From the NCBI GenBank assembly GCA_035762175.1, contig DASTPP010000205.1:1-12182 (forward strand): a stretch of 12,182 bases of DNA, given 5' to 3'. Below are positions 7,678 through 12,182 of the stretch, in pieces. Below the pieces are notes generated by a model, which worked only from the letters and a program-made list of their open reading frames with translations, searched no databases and was not told the DNA's origin. The position numbers were made by a program, and so were the translations under genes. The DNA is from DASTPP01 sp035762175. Lineage in GTDB: Bacteria > Myxococcota_A > Polyangia > Polyangiales > Polyangiaceae. Position 1 is the stretch's first letter. Each line of letters opens with the position of its first letter.

Positions 7678-8019
7678 TCAACCCCGCAGCTGGTCGGCCT
7701 CGTCGGTGCGCACCGAGCGGCGCAGCCGGTAGAGGGCGAGCACGATGGCGAGGCCGACGGCCGCCTCGGCGGCGGCGACGGCGATGATGAAGAAGGCGAA
7801 CATCTGCCCGCCGTGGTGCAGGTTGCGCCCGCCCGGGGCGACGAGCGCGAGGTTGCCGGCGTGCAGGCGGTTGAAGGCGACCAGGGTGAGGTTGACCGCG
7901 TTCAGCATCAGCTCGATGCTCATCAGGGCGACGAGCACGTTGCGCCTGGTCAGAAAGCCGAACGCGCCGATGGTGAAGAGGGTGGCGCCCAGCACGAGGT
8001 AGTGTTGGATGTGGATCAC
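7678..8019 (-). CDS. nuoK: NADH-quinone oxidoreductase subunit K
   Basis: This small membrane subunit carries part of the central proton path of complex I. It is 113 aa, against 100 in E. coli. Three membrane segments are visible: about 4-23, 27-50 and 71-98. The two essential membrane glutamates are present: Glu36 in SIELMLNAVNL and Glu85 in AVAAAEAAVGLAI. The extra length is mostly a loop of about 13 residues after the second helix (53-70, HAGNLALVAPGGRNLHHG), which would face the periplasm by the usual NuoK topology. The start is GTG at 8017-8019, chosen because IHIQHYLVLG aligns with the normal NuoK N terminus and a purine-rich site (GGAGAGAGAGG, 8024-8034) precedes it. It lies 77 bases after nuoJ and 9 bases before nuoL. 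Confidence 0.96.
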   Translation of the reverse strand: MIHIQHYLVLGATLFTIGAFGFLTRRNVLVALMSIELMLNAVNLTLVAFNRLHAGNLALVAPGGRNLHHGGQMFAFFIIAVAAAEAAVGLAIVLALYRLRRSVRTDEADQLRG

Positions 8020-8023
8020 GGTG

Positions 8024-8034
8024 CCTCTCTCTCC
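8024..8034 (-). promoter_or_regulatory. ribosome binding site of nuoK supporting its GTG start
   Basis: GGAGAGAGAGG on the minus strand ends 4 bases before the GTG at 8017-8019. It is a good Shine-Dalgarno match in an otherwise G/C-only gap, and it supports the non-ATG start of nuoK. Confidence 0.55.
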
Positions 8035-8096
8035 GTCGGAGGGGGGCGCGCGCCGGGGCGAGGGGTGCCGGGGGCGCGCCGTTCAGACCAGCCCGC

Positions 8097-8795
8097 TCAG
8101 GCCCGGCGCGCGGGGGCCGGCCCCGCCGCCGCGTCGGCCGCCGAAGCCATAGCCCCGATCGGGGCCGGCGGTGAACCGCTTTTTTCGCCCGCCGGGCGGC
8201 GCGGGCCCTCGCCCTGGCGGCCGCGGGCGACGGCGACGGCGCCGACGACCGCGACGAGCAGGAGGGCGCTGGCGATCTCGAAGGGCACGAGGCCCGCGAC
8301 GTAGACCTCGTTGGCCATCGCCTCGATCGTGCCGAGCTTGGCGGGCGTGACCCCGCTCGCGCGCTCGATCGCCGCCTCGACGTTCAGCACCGAGCCCGGG
8401 CCGGGCACGAGCGGCGGGAAGGCGGGCACGCGGCCGGTGCCGTTCCAAAACAAGATGGTGGCGATGCCGCCGGAGGCGACGAGCAGGGCGCCGGCGGCGG
8501 CGACGAGGCGCGGGGCGGCGACGCTCTTGTCGCGCGGCGTGTGGGCGTCGGGCCCGAGCAGCATGATGACGAACAAAAAGAGCACGACGACCGCGCCCGC
8601 GTAGACGAGCAGCTGCACCGCCGCGAGGAACTCGGCCGAGAGCGACAGGAAGAGCGCCGCCATGCCGCCGATGGCGAGCAGGAGGCCCATCGCGCCGCGG
8701 ATGGGGTTGCGGGCGAGCACCGTGATGACGGCGCCGGCGACCGCGAGCGCGGCGCAGATGCTGAAGTAAACCTGCTGGATGGTCGGCATGCTCAT
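8097..8795 (-). CDS. nuoJ: NADH-quinone oxidoreductase subunit J
   Basis: This membrane subunit, next to NuoK and NuoA in the complex, holds the third helix whose bending couples quinone reduction to proton pumping. It is 232 aa, against 184 in E. coli. Five hydrophobic segments are seen: about 8-27, 32-52, 55-80, 93-116 and 168-190. The signature AEFLAAVQLLVYAGAVVVLF (54-73) contains the conserved Tyr65. The second signature VPFEIASALLLVAVVGAVAVARG (170-192) is also intact. Residues 191-232 form a hydrophilic Pro/Ala/Gly-rich tail, which accounts for most of the extra length. The start ATG at 8793-8795 overlaps the nuoF stop as ATGA, so the two genes are translationally coupled. A second ATG two codons later (MPTIQQ) is possible. 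The usual neighbours nuoG, nuoH and nuoI are not between nuoF and nuoJ. Confidence 0.95.
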   Translation of the reverse strand: MSMPTIQQVYFSICAALAVAGAVITVLARNPIRGAMGLLLAIGGMAALFLSLSAEFLAAVQLLVYAGAVVVLFLFVIMLLGPDAHTPRDKSVAAPRLVAAAGALLVASGGIATILFWNGTGRVPAFPPLVPGPGSVLNVEAAIERASGVTPAKLGTIEAMANEVYVAGLVPFEIASALLLVAVVGAVAVARGRQGEGPRRPAGEKSGSPPAPIGAMASAADAAAGPAPARRA

Positions 8796-10141
8796 GGCAG
8801 GCTCAGCCTCCCCGTGCCGGACTTGCCCCCCGAGCGCACGTACGCCTCGAGCTCGGGCCGGAACTTCTGGACGAAGGCCAGCGCGGGCATCGCCGCCCCC
8901 TCGCCGAAGGCGCAGATGGTGTTGCCCATGATGTTCGAGCCGATGTCGTGCAAGAGGTCGAGCTCTTTCTCGTCGCTCTTGCCGTGCACCACCTTGTCGA
9001 GGATGCGCTCGATCCAGCCGACGCCCTCGCGGCAGGGGGTGCACTGGCCGCAGCTCTCGTGGCGGTAAAACTGCATCAGGTTGTGGAAGGCGAGCACCGG
9101 GTCGGCCCGGTCGCTGAGCACGATGGCGCAGCAGGTGCCGAGCATGGTGCCGAGCAGGCGGTAGGTCTCGACGCCCATCGGCACGTCGAGCACCGACTGG
9201 CCGTGCCAGGGGTGCAGGGCCGAGCTCGGGTCGGGCGCGTGCACCTTCTCGTCGGCGCGCAAGATCGGGCACGAGCTGCCCCCGGGGATGACCGCGAGCA
9301 GCTCGCCGCCGGCGACGCCGCCGCCGAGGTCGTAGACGAGCTCGCGCAGGGTGAGGCCGACGCAGGCCTCGAAGACGCCGGGCGTCTTGACGTGGCCCGA
9401 GACGCCGAAGAGGCGGGTGCCGCCGTCTTTCAAGTTGTGAATGGCCGAGAGCTTCGAGAACTCGTCGCCCCCGAGCTCGAGCACGGTGGGGATGGCGGCG
9501 ATGGTCTCGAGGTTGTTGACCGTGGTGGGGCAGCCGAAGGCGCCGACCTGCGCGGGGAAGGGCGGCTTGAGCCGGGGCTCGCCGCGCCGGCCCTCGAGGC
9601 TGTTGAGCATCGAGGTCTCTTCGCCGCAGATGTACGCGCCGGCGCCGGTGTGCACGTAGACCTCGACCGGGTAGTCGATGCCGAAGGGGCGCTTGCCGAG
9701 GTAGCCGCGCTGGCGCGCCTCTTTGATCGCCTCCCACAGGCGGGCCTTCGACAGGTGCAGCTCGTCGCGCACGTAGATGTACGCGGCGTGCGCCCCGATG
9801 CCGTGGCAGGCGATGATGCAGCCCTCGACCACGGCGTGGGGGTTCAGCTCCATGAGCGTGCGGTCTTTGAAGGTGCCGGGCTCGCCCTCGTCGGCGTTGA
9901 CCACGAGGTAGGCCGGCTTGGTCGGGTGCGGCCGCATGAAGCCCCACTTGACCCCGCAGGGGAAGCCGGCGCCGCCGCGGCCCCGGAGGTTGGCCTTCTT
10001 CACCTCGTCGACGAGGGCCTCGCGGCTCATGCGCAGCGCGCGCGGGGCCTGCTTGTAGCCGCCGACCGACTCGTAGGCCGCGAGGGTGTGGCCCCGCTCG
10101 AGGTCGTAGGTGCGGCTCAGGTACTTCGTTTTCTTCAGCAT
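8792..10141 (-). CDS. nuoF: NADH-quinone oxidoreductase subunit F (NADH-binding, FMN and 4Fe-4S)
   Basis: This cytoplasmic subunit oxidises NADH and passes electrons through FMN to the N3 cluster. It is 449 aa, near the E. coli length of 445. The FMN-binding glycine-rich loop is GRGGAGFP (54-61). The NADH site motif is NADEGEPGTFKDR (82-94), with GAGAYICGEETSMLNSLEG at 166-184. The 4Fe-4S ligands are Cys364, Cys367 and Cys370 (ESCGQCTPCREG) and Cys410 (GNTICAFG). An insertion of roughly 20 residues (about 298-316, EKVHAPDPSSALHPWHGQS) sits before LDVPM, where E. coli-type proteins go almost directly from GGS to LD(V/L)PM. The start ATG at 10139-10141 is 52 bases after nuoE, with no clear Shine-Dalgarno sequence. 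The 3' end overlaps nuoJ by four bases. Confidence 0.97.
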   Translation of the reverse strand: MLKKTKYLSRTYDLERGHTLAAYESVGGYKQAPRALRMSREALVDEVKKANLRGRGGAGFPCGVKWGFMRPHPTKPAYLVVNADEGEPGTFKDRTLMELNPHAVVEGCIIACHGIGAHAAYIYVRDELHLSKARLWEAIKEARQRGYLGKRPFGIDYPVEVYVHTGAGAYICGEETSMLNSLEGRRGEPRLKPPFPAQVGAFGCPTTVNNLETIAAIPTVLELGGDEFSKLSAIHNLKDGGTRLFGVSGHVKTPGVFEACVGLTLRELVYDLGGGVAGGELLAVIPGGSSCPILRADEKVHAPDPSSALHPWHGQSVLDVPMGVETYRLLGTMLGTCCAIVLSDRADPVLAFHNLMQFYRHESCGQCTPCREGVGWIERILDKVVHGKSDEKELDLLHDIGSNIMGNTICAFGEGAAMPALAFVQKFRPELEAYVRSGGKSGTGRLSLP

Positions 10142-10193
10142 CGCGTCGTCACCGGGCCTTCTGGTCGTGCCGCGGGGGCCTTCGCCGCCCCGC

Positions 10194-10673
10194 TCAGTCG
10201 CCGCGCAGCCGGTCGAGGATGCGGTCGGCGTCGGCGAGCGTGAGGTTCTCGAAGTAGTCTTTGTCGACCTGCATCATGGGCGCCTGGCCGCAGGCGGCCA
10301 AGCACTCGGCCGTGCGCAGCGTGATCTTGCCGTCTTTCGTCGTCTCGCCGGCGCGCACCCCGAGCCGCTTTTCGCAGTGCTCGAGCAGCTCGCCCGCGCC
10401 CCGCAGCGCGCACGAGAGGGTGCGGCAGACCCAGACCTGGTGCTTGCCCACCGGGCGCTGGTTGAAGAGCGTGTAGAAGGTGACGACGCCCTTGACGTGG
10501 GCGGTCGAGACCTCGAGCTGCTGGGCGACGAATTCGATCACCTCGGGCGAGACCCAGCCGTGCTGCTCTTGGCAGAGGTGCAGGACGGGGATGGTGGCCG
10601 CCATTTTGTTCGGATACCGCGACAAGATGTCGGCGAACTCGCGCTCGCGCTCGGGGGTCAGGGCGAAGGGCAT
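10194..10673 (-). CDS. nuoE: NADH-quinone oxidoreductase subunit E (2Fe-2S thioredoxin-like)
   Basis: This peripheral subunit of the NADH module holds the N1a 2Fe-2S cluster next to the FMN of NuoF. It is 159 aa from the ATG at 10671-10673, close to E. coli NuoE (166). An N-terminal helical part (LTPEREREFADILSRYP..) is followed by the thioredoxin-like domain. The four cluster ligands are Cys83 and Cys88 (VCRTLSCAL, CX4C) and Cys124 and Cys128 (ECLAACGQAP, CX3C), the spacing expected for the family. VTFYTLFNQRP (64-74) is also typical. The frame stays open upstream to a TTG at 10790, but that stretch is Arg/Pro-rich, not NuoE-like, and overlaps the candidate promoter, so the ATG is preferred. 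No clear Shine-Dalgarno sequence is present. It is the first gene of the block, divergent from the zinc-ribbon gene. Confidence 0.95.
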   Translation of the reverse strand: MPFALTPEREREFADILSRYPNKMAATIPVLHLCQEQHGWVSPEVIEFVAQQLEVSTAHVKGVVTFYTLFNQRPVGKHQVWVCRTLSCALRGAGELLEHCEKRLGVRAGETTKDGKITLRTAECLAACGQAPMMQVDKDYFENLTLADADRILDRLRGD

Positions 10674-10701
10674 GGGGCGGTTCGGGTGGTCGGAGCGCGG
10701 G

Positions 10702-10715
10702 CGCGGGCGCCCGCG
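10702..10715. promoter_or_regulatory. 14-bp perfect palindrome in the nuoE leader
   Basis: CGCGGGCGCCCGCG is its own reverse complement. It lies about 29 bases upstream of the nuoE ATG, inside the predicted 5' leader. It includes one copy of the thrice-repeated GGGCGCCCGC and could be an operator or a leader structure. Confidence 0.3.
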
Positions 10716-10761
10716 GGCAGAGATGTCGAGGCGGGCCGGCGTTACCACCGGGCCGCGCGAG

Positions 10762-10790
10762 ACGCTAGTGAGGGCGCCCGCAACTTTCAA
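10762..10790 (-). promoter_or_regulatory. candidate sigma-70-type promoter of the nuo operon
   Basis: On the minus strand TTGAAA (10785-10790, one change from TTGACA) is followed after exactly 17 bases by TAGCGT (10762-10767). TAGCGT keeps the first, second and last bases of TATAAT. Transcription would start near 10755 and leave a leader of about 80 bases before nuoE. These are among the few A/T-containing stretches in the region. The spacer contains a GGGCGCCCGC copy, which would place a bound regulator in the middle of the promoter. Confidence 0.5.
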
Positions 10791-10816
10791 GCCGCCCGCT
10801 CGCCGGGGGCGTTACG

Positions 10817-10835
10817 GGGGCCTCGCCGAGGCCCC
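10817..10835. promoter_or_regulatory. dyad between the two divergent promoters
   Basis: GGGGCCTC-GCC-GAGGCCCC has perfect 8-bp arms around 3 bases. It lies 26 bases upstream of the nuoE -35 box and about 54 bases upstream of the opposing -35 box, a position suited to a shared operator. Chance in high-GC DNA cannot be excluded. Confidence 0.3.
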
Positions 10836-10889
10836 GCGAGCGCGCGGCGAGGGAGCGCGGGCGCGGCCGGGCGCGCCCCGACGAACTTC

Positions 10890-10919
10890 TTGAGTCACGG
10901 GGGCCGGTCCGCGTAGGCT
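10890..10919 (+). promoter_or_regulatory. candidate promoter of the zinc-ribbon gene
   Basis: TTGAGT (10890-10895) and TAGGCT (10914-10919) are 18 bases apart. Each keeps the most important bases of the sigma-70 consensus. Transcription would begin near 10926, giving a leader of roughly 60 bases before the TTG start. It is weaker than the opposing candidate. Confidence 0.35.
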
Positions 10920-10977
10920 TGCGCGGCGCCCCTTGTGGCGCCACCACGAACGTGACGTTGGGGCGCCCGCGCGCGCC

Positions 10978-10984
10978 GGAGGTG
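10978..10984 (+). promoter_or_regulatory. ribosome binding site fixing the TTG start of the zinc-ribbon gene
   Basis: GGAGGTG is a near-perfect Shine-Dalgarno sequence 4 bases before TTG at 10989-10991. No ATG precedes the zinc-ribbon cysteines, so this site decides the start. Confidence 0.7.
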
Positions 10985-10988
10985 CGGT

Positions 10989-12182
10989 TTGTTCTGTCCG
11001 AACTGTGGGACCCAAAACTCGGAATCGGCCACCACGTGCACCAAGTGCGGCTTTAACCTCAAGGGCGCGGCGGCCCCGAAGTTCAAGGGCACCATGCTCA
11101 TGATGAACCCGCCGCGGCCGGGTGGCGGGACTCCGGGCCAGGGCGTGCCGCTGCCTCCGCCCGCCACCGCCGGCCTGAGCGGCCCCGCACCGCGCCCGGG
11201 CGGCATGAAGGGCACCATCGTCGGCGTCGCGCCCCCCTCGGCCGGCTCGGCCGCGCCCCCCACGGCCTCGACGCCGCCCCCGCCGCAAGCCCCCGGCGGC
11301 GGCGGCACCGTCGCCTTCGTCGCCCCGGGCCAGGGCCCCAGCGTCAACCCGATGGGCTCGACGCTCGTGGCCAACGAAGGCGTCGCGCCCCCCCCGAACC
11401 CGCCTCAACCGCAGGGCGGCCTCGGCACCTACGGCCCGCCCCCCGGCTTCGGCGCCGAGCCCCCGGGCGGCGGCGGCGGCGGCTTCGGCGCGCCCGGCGG
11501 CGGCGGCTTCGGCAGCGCGCCCCCCGGCGGCGGCGGGGCGTTCGGCGGCCCGCCCGCGGGCCCCGGCAACTACGGCGGCCCCCCCGGCGGCCTCGGCACG
11601 CCTCCGCCCTTCGCCGCGCCCGGCGGCGGCCCCGGCGGCTACGCCCCGCCCCCGGCCGGCAACGACCCCTTCGGCGGCGGCTACGCGCCCCCGCCCGAGC
11701 TCGCACCGCAGGGTGGCGGCGGCGGGGGCGGCTTCGGCGGCGGGGGCGGCGGCTTCGGCAGCCCCCCGGGCGGCGGCGGGGGCGGCTTCGGCGGCCCCCC
11801 CGGCGGCGGCGGCTTCGGCGGCCCCCCCGGCGGCTTCGGCGCGCCGGGCGGCGGCTACGGGGCGCCGGGCGGCCAGCCGGGCTACGCCAGCCCGCCCGCC
11901 GAGGCCTCGGGCTCGAGCGGCTTTTCGAGCCTCGGCAGCCCCGGCGGCGGCGCCGCCATGGTGCCGATGGGCAACGCGCAGCTCGGCGGCCCGCCCATGG
12001 GCGGCGGCGCGATGCAGGGCGCGGGCGGCGCCCCTATTCGCAACCCGGTGCTGGCGCTCGTTTCGTGCTTTCTGTGCTGCCCCTGGTACGGCCTCTATCA
12101 ATGCATGAAGGCCGAAGAAGACGTCAATCGCTTCCTCGGCCGCGGCCAGGGCGGCTCCATCCTGTGGCTGCTCTTTCCGATC
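10989..12182 (+). CDS. zinc-ribbon protein with Gly/Pro/Phe-rich linker and C-terminal membrane region (3' end outside window)
   Basis: The frame opens at TTG 10989 and continues without a stop for 398 codons to the window edge. Residues 1-21 (MFCPNCGTQN...CTKCG) form a zinc ribbon with Cys3, Cys6, Cys17 and Cys20. Residues 33-37 (KGTML) and 74-78 (KGTIV) are two similar short motifs with a possible phosphorylatable Thr; STLV (124-127) may be a third. Residues 130-350 are low complexity: Gly runs, Pro pairs and regularly spaced Phe/Tyr (GGFGGPPGG-like units). From residue 352 the protein becomes membrane-like: NPVLALVSCFLCCPWYGLYQCMKAEEDVNRFLG with four Cys, then a second hydrophobic stretch (389 on). 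This end resembles small multi-helix domains such as DUF4234, a tentative match. Such architectures are familiar in myxobacteria. The function is unknown. It is divergent from nuoE and may share its control region. Confidence 0.8.
   Translation, partial: MFCPNCGTQNSESATTCTKCGFNLKGAAAPKFKGTMLMMNPPRPGGGTPGQGVPLPPPATAGLSGPAPRPGGMKGTIVGVAPPSAGSAAPPTASTPPPPQAPGGGGTVAFVAPGQGPSVNPMGSTLVANEGVAPPPNPPQPQGGLGTYGPPPGFGAEPPGGGGGGFGAPGGGGFGSAPPGGGGAFGGPPAGPGNYGGPPGGLGTPPPFAAPGGGPGGYAPPPAGNDPFGGGYAPPPELAPQGGGGGGGFGGGGGGFGSPPGGGGGGFGGPPGGGGFGGPPGGFGAPGGGYGAPGGQPGYASPPAEASGSSGFSSLGSPGGGAAMVPMGNAQLGGPPMGGGAMQGAGGAPIRNPVLALVSCFLCCPWYGLYQCMKAEEDVNRFLGRGQGGSILWLLFPI
11440..11870 (+). repeat. low-complexity GGC/CCC codon repeat inside the zinc-ribbon gene
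   Basis: The DNA is almost entirely G and C and is built from GGC, GGG, CCC, CCG and TTC codons. A 21-base unit beginning GGCGGCTTCGGCGGC occurs at 11781-11801 and again at 11808-11828 (period 27), with a partial third copy after it. It encodes the Gly/Pro/Phe linker. Such a tract is prone to length change by slippage and to assembly or sequencing error. Confidence 0.75.

Larger units (their letters stand above)
10674..10988. other. 315-base divergent control region between nuoE and the zinc-ribbon gene
   Basis: No gene is supported here. The region holds one candidate promoter per direction, three copies of GGGCGCCCGC (10705-10714, 10772-10781, 10961-10970), and several dyads. Those dyads are a 14-bp palindrome at 10702-10715, an 8-bp stem with 3-base loop at 10817-10835, and a GTGGCGCCAC palindrome at 10935-10944. 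GGCGTTAC occurs twice (10738-10745, 10808-10815). In DNA this rich in G and C, short palindromes arise often by chance, so none is proven to be an operator. Confidence 0.7.

Noticed and set aside
1631..7681. A 2016-codon open frame on the minus strand covering nuoN, nuoM and nuoL
   Set aside because: Only the part from 1631 to 3139 is coding in this frame (nuoN). The rest is Arg/Ala/Pro-rich out-of-frame translation through nuoM and nuoL, kept open by high GC.
8083..8448. A programmed frameshift in nuoJ at the A6 run into the overlapping frame ending at 8083
   Set aside because: The in-frame codons are GAA AAA AGC, so the heptamer is not in the phase needed for classic -1 slippage, and the alternative tail is only a similar-length Arg/Gly-rich sequence.
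6727..10243. Long plus-strand frames opposite nuoL, nuoK, nuoJ and nuoF
   Set aside because: These are composition artefacts mirroring conserved complex I genes; none has a familiar motif or a convincing ribosome binding site.
10674..10790. An N-terminal extension of NuoE from TTG at 10790
   Set aside because: The added 39 residues are not NuoE-like, overlap the candidate -35/-10 boxes, and would exceed the family's usual length.
10812..12101. A 429-codon minus-strand frame, and 11713-12108 on the plus strand
   Set aside because: Both are Ala/Arg/Gly-rich shadows of the Gly/Pro repeat. The frame with the CxxC...CxxC zinc ribbon and hydrophobic C-terminal region is clearly the coding one.

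Overview
The window is very GC-rich, with codon third positions almost all G or C. Its centrepiece is a seven-gene block of respiratory complex I genes (NADH:quinone oxidoreductase, NDH-1), all on the minus strand in the order nuoE-nuoF-nuoJ-nuoK-nuoL-nuoM-nuoN. A small lipoprotein gene follows as the last cistron. The base composition, the Rpn-like gene at the left edge, and the zinc-ribbon protein with a Gly/Pro/Phe-rich linker at the right edge all suggest a myxobacterium (Myxococcota, perhaps Polyangiales). That assignment is an inference from style, not from a marker gene.

Layout from left to right. Positions 1-566 (+) hold the 3' part of an Rpn/PD-(D/E)XK-like gene cut by the window edge. 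Positions 567-701 are a short convergent gap with weak hairpins. Positions 702-1601 (-) encode a lipoprotein with a decayed cupredoxin-like part and a carboxypeptidase-regulatory-like beta domain. Positions 1631-10673 (-) are the nuo block: nuoN, nuoM, nuoL, nuoK, nuoJ, nuoF, nuoE read from left to right, so transcription starts at nuoE. Positions 10674-10988 are a 315-base divergent control region with one candidate promoter in each direction and a 10-mer (GGGCGCCCGC) present three times. Positions 10989-12182 (+) are a zinc-ribbon/low-complexity/membrane protein that starts at TTG and runs off the right edge.

How the genes work together. NuoE and NuoF make up most of the NADH-oxidising module (2Fe-2S, FMN, 4Fe-4S). 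NuoJ, K, L, M and N are the membrane-arm subunits that move protons. The catalytic and proton-path residues I checked are all present, so the products look functional. The genes usually found between nuoF and nuoJ (nuoG, nuoH, nuoI) are absent: nuoF and nuoJ overlap by four bases, so this is the native order and not a gap. Those genes and nuoA-D must lie elsewhere if the complex is complete.

The most unusual content is a set of additions to the membrane arm. NuoL carries a roughly 115-residue C-terminal extension with two DxDGDG-type calcium-binding-like motifs inside a PKD/Ig-like segment. NuoM has an extra N-terminal hydrophobic pair and a Pro/Gly/His-rich tail. The lipoprotein is encoded directly after nuoN. 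By known complex I topology the NuoL and NuoM tails, and probably the lipoprotein, face the periplasm, so this may be a lineage-specific periplasmic accessory of complex I.
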